Assembly (NCBI RefSeq): GCF_005938385.1
Contig: NZ_VCRA01000001.1
Location: 309,146 to 373,145 of the forward strand
Source: Paenibacillus mesophilus
GTDB lineage: Bacteria; Bacillota; Bacilli; Paenibacillales; NBRC-103111
Direction: 5' to 3'
DNA: 64,000 nt
Shown in pieces: positions 8,675 through 16,932 of this stretch. Each line of letters begins with the position of its first letter. Position 1 is the first letter of the stretch. Below the pieces are notes generated by a model. It ran no database searches, had not been told where the DNA came from, and worked only from the letters and a program-made list of their open reading frames with translations. The translations under genes were made by a program, and so were the position numbers.

Positions 8675-10057
8675 ATGAAAGTAATCCAAGCCAAATCGAC
8701 CCCAAAACTCAAGCTCCAAAGGATGGTCGCGACATTGCGCGAGGAAATCGACACCGGAAAGCGCATGCCGGGCGAGTTCATCCCATCGGAATTGACGTTG
8801 TCCGAGCAGTTTCAGCTAAGCCGAAGCTCCGTGCGCAAAGGGCTGGAAACATTAGTAGCGGAAGGGTATATCGAGAAGATCGAGCGGATCGGCACGAAGG
8901 TCAAAAAAATGCCGCAAACCGATACGATCAACTTGATATTCGGCATCTATTCAAGTCTGCTTCACGAGGTCGATCTGCAGGAGCTGATCGACGCCTTCCA
9001 GGACAAATACCCGAACATCCGCATCCAGATGGTCGATCATTATTTCCCGAACAACCGGCCGGCGATTATAAACCATACGCAGACCAAAGGGATCGATGTC
9101 ATGATCGTCAATGCGTACCATTTCGAGACGATGGAGGGGAATGACGACGAGGAGCATTTGCTGGAGCCGCTTGAACCTAACGGCGGAATATACCCGTTTC
9201 TGACCGAGCATTTCACGAAAAACGGCACATTGCTCGCCCAGCCTTTCATCTTCTCCCCGGTTATCCTTTGCTATAACAAAGATCATTTCCGCGAGCTAGG
9301 ATTGTCCGAGCCGGACAGCAGTTGGACTTGGGAGGATGTCAGGAAAGCCGGAAGGCTGTTGTCCAAAGGGAACGACCGGTACGGTTTATATTTCCATGTG
9401 CTGTCGGACAACCGCTGGCCGCTGTTTCTGCTGCAGAACGGAGTCGTCTTTCATAGAAACGAACAGGGAAAATACGAGTTGGACGATCCGAAAATTAAGG
9501 AAGCGCTGCAATATTGCATGAATTTGATGAACGACCGCGAGTTGTTCCCGGCCTATTTGTCGGAGGGCAATACCGATGTGGAAGCTTTATTTCTGAAGCA
9601 GAAGGTGTCCATGATCGTCGTGACCTACAACAGCTTGAACGCTTTCCGCGACGCTCCCTTCGCCTACGACATCGCTCCCCTCCCGTACTACCGCGAGCCG
9701 AAGACGCTGCTCAGCCTGATCGGCCTCGCCGTCAACCGGGAATCCAAGCAGCAGGTCGCGGCCAAATTGTTTATCGACTTCCTCATATCCCGCGATACCC
9801 AGCTGTCCATCCGGAAGAACACGATGAACATCCCGGCGCTGAAAATCGCGGCCGAAACGAACGAGGAAGTGACGGACGCAAGCCGGTTGTCCCGGTTCAA
9901 TCTGTTCCGCGAGATTATGCCGACGTACCGTTTCTTTACGGAATTGAACATCCCTTTCGCCAGCCTTTCGGTGATGCGGGACGAATTGAAGTTTTACTGG
10001 GCCGGGCTCGACGACTTGGATACGGTGCTGCGCAGGATGGAGGACAAGCTTTCCTAA
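8675..10057 (+). CDS. GntR-family regulator fused to a cytoplasmic solute-binding-protein domain
   Basis: 460 residues from the ATG at 8675 (GGAGG 6 bases upstream); an in-frame ATG at 8597 has no ribosome binding site. Residues about 8-75 form a GntR winged helix (MPSELTLSEQF-like IPSELTLSEQFQLSRSSVRK, then GLETLVAEGYIEK). Residues about 80-460 resemble an extracellular sugar-binding protein: LQELIDAFQDKYPNIRIQM, CYNKDHFRELGLSEPDSSWT, LAVNRESKQQVAAKLFIDFL. There is no signal peptide, so the binding domain would sense ligand in the cytosol. The gene ends convergent with the beta-helix gene at 10156-12285. Control of the 13636-10156 pair or of the 8387 hydrolase is an inference. Confidence 0.88.
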   Translation: MKVIQAKSTPKLKLQRMVATLREEIDTGKRMPGEFIPSELTLSEQFQLSRSSVRKGLETLVAEGYIEKIERIGTKVKKMPQTDTINLIFGIYSSLLHEVDLQELIDAFQDKYPNIRIQMVDHYFPNNRPAIINHTQTKGIDVMIVNAYHFETMEGNDDEEHLLEPLEPNGGIYPFLTEHFTKNGTLLAQPFIFSPVILCYNKDHFRELGLSEPDSSWTWEDVRKAGRLLSKGNDRYGLYFHVLSDNRWPLFLLQNGVVFHRNEQGKYELDDPKIKEALQYCMNLMNDRELFPAYLSEGNTDVEALFLKQKVSMIVVTYNSLNAFRDAPFAYDIAPLPYYREPKTLLSLIGLAVNRESKQQVAAKLFIDFLISRDTQLSIRKNTMNIPALKIAAETNEEVTDASRLSRFNLFREIMPTYRFFTELNIPFASLSVMRDELKFYWAGLDDLDTVLRRMEDKLS

Positions 10058-10082
10058 GCGCTTCGGCCCCGACCATACGTCA

Positions 10083-10134
10083 AAGGAGAGCTCGCCCTCC
10101 CGCCGGCTTGCAGCGGAAAACGCGTGCTCTCCTT
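10083..10134 (+). terminator. Probable terminator after the GntR-fusion gene
   Basis: Arms AAGGAGAGC (10083-10091) and GCTCTCCTT (10126-10134) pair perfectly with a 34-base loop. It lies between convergent genes and may serve both strands. Confidence 0.55.
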
Positions 10135-10155
10135 GTCGGATTTTCTATGAACATA

Positions 10156-12285
10156 CTAGCTCTCGATCGCGCCGAAACGTTTCCAGACGCCCGGATTGCC
10201 TGCGGTTACGCAGACGAAGGCCGCATAACCTCCGGGTGCTGCGCTTCGAATCGTCACCTTGTCTCCGACGGCCCAGCAACCGGCAGCAGGCGCCGTATCC
10301 GAGGCTTGATCGTAAACGAGGCGAGCCGGGTAGTAGGTCCCTTTCACTCTGTCCAGATCGACATTGACAAATTTCATACCTGCGCCGTTGGAGCTTGTCA
10401 CTACATACGAATTGGGGGCTGCCCCGTTAAACACATACATGTTCGCTCCGGGGTTTCCGATGATCGTGTCGCCGATCAGAAGCTGGTCGATCTCGGCGTT
10501 CAAATCTCCCAAAGAAAACTTGTAGGCCGACAAATAGTTGCGAATCGTATTTCCTTCCGAATGAATCGTTCCGACCGGTCCCATAACGATCCCGGAACCG
10601 ACTCCCGTTATGCGATTGTTTTCCACGTAAAGCTCTTCAATCCGCAATGCGACGACGCCGTTACCCCTGTTGGCCTGGGACACGATGTTATTGCCGGAAA
10701 TAACCATTCGTCCCCTCTTTTGATTGTTCACTTTATACAGCTGGATGACGTTTCCAAACGCTTTTGACCGAAAGCTGTTGTTCGTCACTTGAAAATTCGC
10801 TTCGGACGCGATGGCCGCATCATTCGTATAGTCGTTCAAGTAAATAAGATCGGACGCGGGCTGATTGTCCGCCGGGCTGCGGTCGTTCTCGAATAGGTTG
10901 TTGTCGATGGCGATGGTCATTGGCGGGACGCTTGTTCCGGGGTTCCAGTCCATCAAAATCATTTTGAAAGCCGAGCTATGGATAGGAACGACCTGAAGTG
11001 TACTCCGGTTTATGTAGCTTACGGCAAACGAAAACCGGTTGCTCGCAATCGAAACGTTCGAGCCGCGCGTAATTTTGACGCAATGCTGATAAATTTCCGT
11101 GAACACATTGTCGGCCAAATGCAAGTTGGAGCAGCCAAGGTTGGACAAGAACCCGTAATAAGTCGGCAGCGACTGCTGCCCTCCGACCGTCGATATGCCG
11201 CTGTCCCTTTTGCCGTCGACCATATTTCCGACGATCGCCGCTCCTCTTGCGTTGACTTGAATGCCCGCCCAGGCGGCGGCGCGTATCGTGTTGCCGACGA
11301 TGGTCAAATTCGTATGGCGCGCCGCGCTTTCCATCAAGTCGGCGGCAATGCCCCGGCCACCCATATCGCTGATCACATTGTCGGCTATCGTAATATTTTC
11401 GCAGTGCGTCCCGCCCGGAGTCGCGTCTTCCCCATACCAATTGTCCAAACAAATCCCGTTCTCCGACTTCTCGATCATGTTGTTCGAGACGACCACATCT
11501 TTGCATTTGGAAATGTAAATGTTGCCGGAGCCTTCGCCGTTGCGCGTAAAATAGCAATTCGTCACCAGCACGTCTTGGCAGCCGTAGATGGCGAGCGTAA
11601 CGCCTTGTCCGTCCATCACGCCTGCCGGGGGAAAGGAAACCCCGGCTCCGGCCACTCCCGCTATCGACAACCCGTCGATCGTAATGCTTCTTCTGTCCTT
11701 GGCGTTCAGCATGTTGATCCCGGACGGGTTCGATTCCATAAAAATCTTCGCAGAGCGGGTTCCGCGAATGTGGGAACGATCCCGCAAAAAGATCGGATTG
11801 CCGATTTTATAGTCGCCCGGCGGAAAATAGACGTTCGAGCACGAATCAATCGCAAGCTGAATCGCATTCGTATCGTCGGCAACGCCGTCTCCTTTCGCTC
11901 CGAACCATTTGACGCTCGCCGCTTCATCGAACGTTCTGCGGTATCGGGCACCCGAAGCGGAAACGAGCATCGTCCCCGTATTGTCCGCCGATACCGTATC
12001 GGCGGCATCGTATACGAAAAGCCCTTCTTGCCCGGCGTCCGTCACATAATAGACGGTATCGGCAGCGGGAGCAGTCCCGGAGCGAATTTGCACGATCGTG
12101 GCCGGTTCGACGCAGTTGGAGCATCTTCCGTTGCCGCCGTATACGGCCCCCGTTACCGTCTGCTGTCCTTTTCCTTGCGCCGAGCCGAACGCCGTTCCGC
12201 CCAGCGCCGCCGCGGCGCCCGCCATCCCCATCGCCGCCAGCAGCTTGCGTCTGCTCATCGTTTGCTCCATCCCGACATGTTCCAT
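10156..12285 (-). CDS. Secreted right-handed beta-helix protein with C-terminal Trp/Cys module
   Basis: 709 residues; ATG at 12285 with AGGGGAG 10 bases upstream. Twin-arginine-like signal MSRRKLLAAMGMAGAAAAL begins at residue 10. The shared collar follows (GQEGLFVYDAADT, DNTGTMLVSASGARYRR), then VKWFGAKGDGVADD and roughly 450 residues of helix rungs with repeated N-N-x-I patterns (VVSNNMIEKSENGI, TIVGNTIRAAAWAGI, LHLADNVFTEIYQH). The last 45 residues (AAGCWAVGDKV ... FVCVTAGNPGVWKRFG) match the C-terminus of the beta-helix protein at 34044-35810. It lies 43 bases behind the binding-protein gene at 12329 and is probably co-transcribed. A surface polysaccharide-active or binding protein is likely; activity is unproven. 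Confidence 0.87.
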   Translation of the reverse strand: MEHVGMEQTMSRRKLLAAMGMAGAAAALGGTAFGSAQGKGQQTVTGAVYGGNGRCSNCVEPATIVQIRSGTAPAADTVYYVTDAGQEGLFVYDAADTVSADNTGTMLVSASGARYRRTFDEAASVKWFGAKGDGVADDTNAIQLAIDSCSNVYFPPGDYKIGNPIFLRDRSHIRGTRSAKIFMESNPSGINMLNAKDRRSITIDGLSIAGVAGAGVSFPPAGVMDGQGVTLAIYGCQDVLVTNCYFTRNGEGSGNIYISKCKDVVVSNNMIEKSENGICLDNWYGEDATPGGTHCENITIADNVISDMGGRGIAADLMESAARHTNLTIVGNTIRAAAWAGIQVNARGAAIVGNMVDGKRDSGISTVGGQQSLPTYYGFLSNLGCSNLHLADNVFTEIYQHCVKITRGSNVSIASNRFSFAVSYINRSTLQVVPIHSSAFKMILMDWNPGTSVPPMTIAIDNNLFENDRSPADNQPASDLIYLNDYTNDAAIASEANFQVTNNSFRSKAFGNVIQLYKVNNQKRGRMVISGNNIVSQANRGNGVVALRIEELYVENNRITGVGSGIVMGPVGTIHSEGNTIRNYLSAYKFSLGDLNAEIDQLLIGDTIIGNPGANMYVFNGAAPNSYVVTSSNGAGMKFVNVDLDRVKGTYYPARLVYDQASDTAPAAGCWAVGDKVTIRSAAPGGYAAFVCVTAGNPGVWKRFGAIES

Positions 12286-12328
12286 ACGGAATCAGCTCCC
12301 CTAATCAAAGAATGTTTTGGCAATTCGG

Positions 12329-13636
12329 TTATTTGGCCCGTTCTTCGGCGATTTTCTTGTCGGCAGCTTCCTGGGCGTCTCTCAGCGCCGTGTTCAGATC
12401 CTTCTTATTCGCCAGCATGCTGCTCAGCCCCTGGGCTAAGAACGTGGAGGAAATGACATCATAGTCCGTCGGCGTCGCCATCCTGGCCGGCTTGCTCTTA
12501 AGCGCCGCAGGCAGGTCTTTGCCCTTCATAATCGCCAGCTCGCCGCCGAATTGATTTTTGATCACATCGTTGTTCAGCACGGTCAATCTGCCGTTTTTGG
12601 TGATCGTAGTCTGGACTTCCTCGCTCGTCAAATCCTTCAAAATTTCGAAAACCAGTTCTTTGTGCTTGCTCGTCTTGGATACGGTCATCAGGTGGAAATC
12701 GACCGCTCTTCCTACTCCCGGGCTGCCCTTAAAGCTCGGGTAAGTCGTCATCCCCCAGCTCATGGGCTTTCCGTTCTTCTCAAGCTCTGCCAGAGGACCG
12801 ATTGCATTGGAGATCCACTCCGCATTCATGGCTACCGAGCGTTCTTCTGTGAACGTTTTCAGAGCGGCCGGCGTTTTTCCGCCGTCCGAAGCTCCGGGTA
12901 TTTCGTAGAAAGGCGCCATAAACTCGAATACTTTTTTCCATTCGTCGTTATGGATGGTCGCTTTATGCTTCTCTTTATCGGCATAGGCGAGGGACAGCTG
13001 ATCGCCGACTTGCTTGATGGACGGCATAATGATGCCCCGGAACTGGGTCGCTCCGTCCATTCTCGTCAGTTTTTTCGACATCTCCAAAATGTCGTCCCAT
13101 GTGGACATTTCTTTGGGATACGGGACTCCGAACCGGTCGAATATATCTTTGTTGTACAATAGAGCGGCGAAATTAAGCGAGAACGGGACGGCGTACGTAT
13201 TCCCTGCGGCTCCGTACTTGGCCAGAGCGTCAACGACCGAAGGCTCGAAGCGGTCCGGCTTCACGCCAGCCTTCTTCATCGACTCGTCCAGCGTTTCCGC
13301 GAGCCCCATCTTGATGACGACAGGCAGCGAATAATTGCTCGTGAAAATAATGTCCGCCTTATCCCCGGAGGCGAGCATCTGCTCCAGTTCGCTGGCATTG
13401 GTCGACTTCGCGCTCACATAGTTGATCGTAACGTGAGGGAACTTGCTTTTTACGGACTTGGCGATATACTGGTCGAACTCCTGCTCCGTAAGTCCAGCGT
13501 AGTATCGGAACAGTGTAAGGGATACAGGATCCTTGGCCGGGGCCGGACCCGCGGCGGAGTCTTTGGGCACCGTATTGGAGCAGCCTGCGGCTAACATGGC
13601 GGCAAGCGCGGCCGTAATGGTTATTTTCTTTTTCAT
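12329..13636 (-). CDS. ABC transporter extracellular sugar-binding lipoprotein
   Basis: 435 residues from the ATG at 13636 (AAGGGGTG 5 bases upstream) rather than the in-frame ATG at 13684. MKKKITITAALAAMLAAGC is a lipoprotein signal with lipobox LAAGC. Solute-binding features include SLTLFRYYAGLTEQEFDQY, ALLYNKDIFDRFGVPYP, STWDDILEMSKKLTRMDG and a C-terminal ALRDAQEAADKKIAEERAK helix also seen in the other binding proteins here. No permease genes lie nearby. The beta-helix gene at 10156-12285 follows after 43 bases. An inverted repeat at 13674-13703 lies directly upstream, and an AraC gene at 13776-14672 precedes it on the same strand. Confidence 0.9.
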   Translation of the reverse strand: MKKKITITAALAAMLAAGCSNTVPKDSAAGPAPAKDPVSLTLFRYYAGLTEQEFDQYIAKSVKSKFPHVTINYVSAKSTNASELEQMLASGDKADIIFTSNYSLPVVIKMGLAETLDESMKKAGVKPDRFEPSVVDALAKYGAAGNTYAVPFSLNFAALLYNKDIFDRFGVPYPKEMSTWDDILEMSKKLTRMDGATQFRGIIMPSIKQVGDQLSLAYADKEKHKATIHNDEWKKVFEFMAPFYEIPGASDGGKTPAALKTFTEERSVAMNAEWISNAIGPLAELEKNGKPMSWGMTTYPSFKGSPGVGRAVDFHLMTVSKTSKHKELVFEILKDLTSEEVQTTITKNGRLTVLNNDVIKNQFGGELAIMKGKDLPAALKSKPARMATPTDYDVISSTFLAQGLSSMLANKKDLNTALRDAQEAADKKIAEERAK

Positions 13637-13673
13637 GGGACACCCCTTCTGAAAACGAGTATACTTCTTAGAC

Positions 13674-13707
13674 AGCGCTTTCAACTATTATCGAGAAAGC
13701 GCTTACC
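13674..13707. promoter_or_regulatory. Inverted repeat operator / cre-like site upstream of the binding-protein gene
   Basis: Perfect 9-base arms AGCGCTTTC (13674-13682) and GAAAGCGCT (13695-13703) are separated by 12 bases. The right part, AGAAAGCGCTTACC (13694-13707), fits the CcpA cre pattern TGWAARCGYTWWCA except at the edges. It sits 38 bases before the start of the gene at 13636. The same nine bases recur at 8456-8464. Confidence 0.5.
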
Positions 13708-13775
13708 CGCTTGCTTGAAGGCCGCGCCGAAGACGTTATCGGTTCCGACATTCGGGCTGCGACTTTCCCTCATCT

Positions 13776-14672
13776 TCAAACGTTAAGCCTCGTTTCCGAA
13801 CGATACACGCTTGGCGGACATCCGACCTGCCTTACAAACAGCCGGTTGAAAAAGGAAGGGCTGTCGTAACCGACGAGAGCGGCAATGCCGATAATCGTTT
13901 CGTCCGTTTCCCGCAGCAATTGCTTTGCCCGTTCGATCCGATTGCGGTGCATCGTTTCCATGACGCTCAAACCCGTTTCATTTTTTAAGATCCGGTTGAG
14001 CTGACGGGAGCTGACGTGGAACAATCGGGCGATCGACTCGACATCGATGGCATGATAGCAGTGCCTTTCCAAATATCCGCTAATGCGCCTGGCTCTCATA
14101 TCGTCATCCAGATCGGCTATCCCTTCCGCTACCGTTTCCTTTAGCTGCTTCTTGTAGTACCGTGACAGCAGCACGAGAATTTCGACAAGCTTCATCTTGA
14201 TTAACGTCCGGTAGCCGGCGCTCGCCTCCTTCAATTCTTCGATCATGCTCTCGAGTAGATGCAGGACGGTAGCCGATTCGCGGCCTGCAAGGCGAAGCCG
14301 GTGGTGAAAGCGCTCACGTTCGTTCAGAAAAGGAAGCACGTACAAAAAATCCATCGCTTTCATCAACTGCAGCTCGTGCAGCAGCGACACGTGAATGAGT
14401 GCGGGAGTAAACAAGCAGTTGATAATGTCCAACGTTTTACCGTTCCTGATTCTGTAAGTGTGCACCTCCCCCGGATTAATGATAAACACGTCACCAGGTC
14501 CGATCGCATAGCGCTCGCCTTCGAACTCATGGATCGCCTCGCCTTTCTCCACATACACCAATTCGACGAAATCGTGGAAATGGGGAATGCGGTCCGAATC
14601 GTGACGATATTTTTTGATCCAGAACGGAAATTCGGCATCCATAAACATATGGGTCGCATACTTGAACGCCAT
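13776..14672 (-). CDS. AraC-family transcriptional regulator with cupin sensor
   Basis: 298 residues, ATG at 14672 with AAAGGATG about 10 bases upstream. The cupin part includes PHFHDFVELVYVEKGEAIHEF and GPGDVFIINPGEVHTYR. The DNA-binding part at about 190-295 has two helix-turn-helix units (IDVESIARLFHVSSRQLNRIL and IIGIAALVGYDSPSFFNRLF) ending CPPSVYRSETRL. It lies 140 bases upstream of the binding-protein/beta-helix pair on the same strand and probably regulates that pair. The next gene upstream, the exporter at 14845, has its own terminator at 14826-14841. Confidence 0.9.
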   Translation of the reverse strand: MAFKYATHMFMDAEFPFWIKKYRHDSDRIPHFHDFVELVYVEKGEAIHEFEGERYAIGPGDVFIINPGEVHTYRIRNGKTLDIINCLFTPALIHVSLLHELQLMKAMDFLYVLPFLNERERFHHRLRLAGRESATVLHLLESMIEELKEASAGYRTLIKMKLVEILVLLSRYYKKQLKETVAEGIADLDDDMRARRISGYLERHCYHAIDVESIARLFHVSSRQLNRILKNETGLSVMETMHRNRIERAKQLLRETDETIIGIAALVGYDSPSFFNRLFVRQVGCPPSVYRSETRLNV

Positions 14673-14825
14673 GCCGCATCATCATCCTTTGAATGGTTTT
14701 CGGATGAACACATCCTTGAATCGGACATTTCTATTGTTAGGATAGAGGGAACGGCTCTTGCTAGCAACGCCGATTCAGACATCCTATACATCCGTTTCGG
14801 ACAAATCATTTGTCGCAATGAAAAA

Positions 14826-14841
14826 GAGAGCTTGCGCTCCC
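14826..14841 (-). terminator. Short terminator hairpin after the ABC exporter operon
   Basis: GAGC-GCAA-GCTC hairpin followed by a T-rich run (TCTTTTTC) in the minus-strand direction, directly after the stop of the gene at 14845. Confidence 0.6.
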
Positions 14842-14844
14842 CCG

Positions 14845-16932
14845 TCAACACGCGGCGGTGGGCGCAAACTCCCCTTGCTGGATTTGAACCATCTGATAAT
14901 ATTTGCCTTTGCGCTGCATAAGCGAATCGTGATCGCCCCGCTCGACGATCTCGCCGCGGTCCAGCACGAGAATCAGGTCGGCGCTCTTGATCGTGGACAG
15001 CCGGTGCGCGATCACGAATGTCGTGCGCCCCTTCTTGACTACCTCCAGCGCGTTCTGGATGATCGCCTCGGTCTCCGTGTCGATGTTGGACGTCGCTTCG
15101 TCCAAGATCAGAATGGCCGGATCGAACGCAAGCGCGCGGGCGAACGAGATCAACTGCCGCTGCCCCGCCGACAGCGTGCTTCCTTTCTCGATAACCGGCT
15201 CGTCGACGCCCTTTGGCAAATTTAGGAGCCAACGTTCCGCTCCGACGTCGGCAAGCGCCTGCTCCACCCGCTCCCGGCTAATGGACGGATCGTCGAGCGA
15301 CACGTTGGAGGCGATCGTACCGGTGAACAGGAACGGGTCCTGCAGCACGATGCCCATATGATCGCGCATCGTCTGCCTGGGCATCCCCTTGATGTCGGAG
15401 CCGTCTATCGTGATCGTCCCGAGGGTCGCGTCGTAGAAGCGGAACAGCAGGTTCAGAATCGAGCTTTTCCCGGAACCGGTATGACCGACGAGCGCTACCG
15501 TCTGGCCCTGCTTCGCTTCGAACGAGATGTCTCTGAGCACATATTCGCCTTCCTTGTAGGCGAACGAGACGTTCTCGAATTTCACGTTGCCGGCGAACCG
15601 CTTCATGCTCCGGTCCGATACGTCCTCGCCCTCCTCGTCCAGCAGGACGAATACCCGCTCTGCCGAGACGAGCGCCGTTTCCAGGTTGGGCAGCTGATTG
15701 ACGATGTTGACGATCGGATTGAACAGCCGGTTCAAATAATCGACGAACGCATACAGCACCCCGAGCGTCACGACAGCCTCCGGACTGCTGAGCGCTTCCC
15801 CTCCGAAATACCAAATGACCGCTACGAACGCGATATTCCGGATGACGCCGACCAGATTGTACCCGGTCCAGGAGTTCAAGCTGAGCAGCTTGTTGCGGAA
15901 CGTGAACAGCCGAGTGTTGATCGTCTCGAACTCCGACTCCATCTTCCGCTCCCCGCGAAACGCCTTTACGACCTGCATCCCTTGAATCGACTCGTTGATG
16001 ACGCCGTTAATTTCGCCGACGGCGGAACGGATCGTTCGGTTGTACCGCTTCGCCTTCCTGCCGTATACGTAGATCCATACGGCCAGTACGGGCAAAATGA
16101 GCAAGCATATGGAAGCGAGACTGGCGTTCAGAAGGAACAACGCCGTGAAGATGCCCACCATATAGATCGTCCCGGTAAAAAAGTTGGCCAGCACGGTCAC
16201 GTACAGCTCGCGGATCGTTTCCGTGTCGTTCGTAATGCGCGAGACGACTTTGCCGGCAGGCAAGTTGTCGAAATAGCGGATCGGCAGCCGGTTCATTTGC
16301 CCGAATACGTCGGTGCGCATGTCGCGGATAATCCGGTTGGAGGCGGCTTGCAGTACATACCGCTGGCCGTACGAGAACGCGGCCGATACGACCAGCAGGC
16401 CGAAGTAATACCAGCATAAGCGGATCAACCCGCCGAGCTCCGGCCGGAAGAAGGCGAACATTTCCGCGGACGACAGCAGTCGGGCGTCGTATACCCGTTC
16501 CTCCGTACCACGCTTGATGGCCAGCTTTCCTTCCGGAGTCACGCTTCTCGCACCGTCGAAGGAAACCGGTCCGGCTATGAAGTAGTAGTTCTTGTCGGCT
16601 TGCAGCACTCTTGCTTCCGCTCCGCGCGACTCCCCTTCGCCGAAATGATCCGTCCTCTTGTAGCGGGCTCCGTCGTATCCGACCGTGTAAGGGCCCTCCG
16701 CCTCCGTCACGTGCCACGGTTTCTCGATGCCGGTAATGTGGACGTCGATCAACCGTTTCGCTACGAGCGGTCCCGCCAGCTCCGTGCCTACTGCTACGGC
16801 GAGCATGAGCAGCGCGAGCAGCAGCTGCGTTTTGTAATGGAGCGCATATTTCACCAATCTTTTCAGCGTCTGGAGCTGGTTCCCGGCAGTCCGGTCCATA
16901 TCCAGATCGTAATGTTCCGTCTCGTTGCTCAT
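14845..16932 (-). CDS. bmrD: Heterodimeric ABC exporter subunit, BmrD/YheH type (catalytic subunit)
   Basis: 695 residues. An N-terminal exporter membrane domain has a large extracellular insert between the first two membrane helices (about residues 65-160), a known peculiarity of BmrD/YheH. The nucleotide-binding domain shows Walker A (VGHTGSGKSS), Walker B with canonical catalytic Glu (AILILDEATSNID) and switch His (AHRLST). The signature motif is atypical (LSAGQ instead of LSGGQ). This complements the partner at 16933-18705, which has a normal signature but lacks the Glu. The two genes abut: the partner's TAA is immediately followed by this ATG. Multidrug export is the known role of the family; substrates here are unknown. 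Confidence 0.88.
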   Translation of the reverse strand: MSNETEHYDLDMDRTAGNQLQTLKRLVKYALHYKTQLLLALLMLAVAVGTELAGPLVAKRLIDVHITGIEKPWHVTEAEGPYTVGYDGARYKRTDHFGEGESRGAEARVLQADKNYYFIAGPVSFDGARSVTPEGKLAIKRGTEERVYDARLLSSAEMFAFFRPELGGLIRLCWYYFGLLVVSAAFSYGQRYVLQAASNRIIRDMRTDVFGQMNRLPIRYFDNLPAGKVVSRITNDTETIRELYVTVLANFFTGTIYMVGIFTALFLLNASLASICLLILPVLAVWIYVYGRKAKRYNRTIRSAVGEINGVINESIQGMQVVKAFRGERKMESEFETINTRLFTFRNKLLSLNSWTGYNLVGVIRNIAFVAVIWYFGGEALSSPEAVVTLGVLYAFVDYLNRLFNPIVNIVNQLPNLETALVSAERVFVLLDEEGEDVSDRSMKRFAGNVKFENVSFAYKEGEYVLRDISFEAKQGQTVALVGHTGSGKSSILNLLFRFYDATLGTITIDGSDIKGMPRQTMRDHMGIVLQDPFLFTGTIASNVSLDDPSISRERVEQALADVGAERWLLNLPKGVDEPVIEKGSTLSAGQRQLISFARALAFDPAILILDEATSNIDTETEAIIQNALEVVKKGRTTFVIAHRLSTIKSADLILVLDRGEIVERGDHDSLMQRKGKYYQMVQIQQGEFAPTAAC

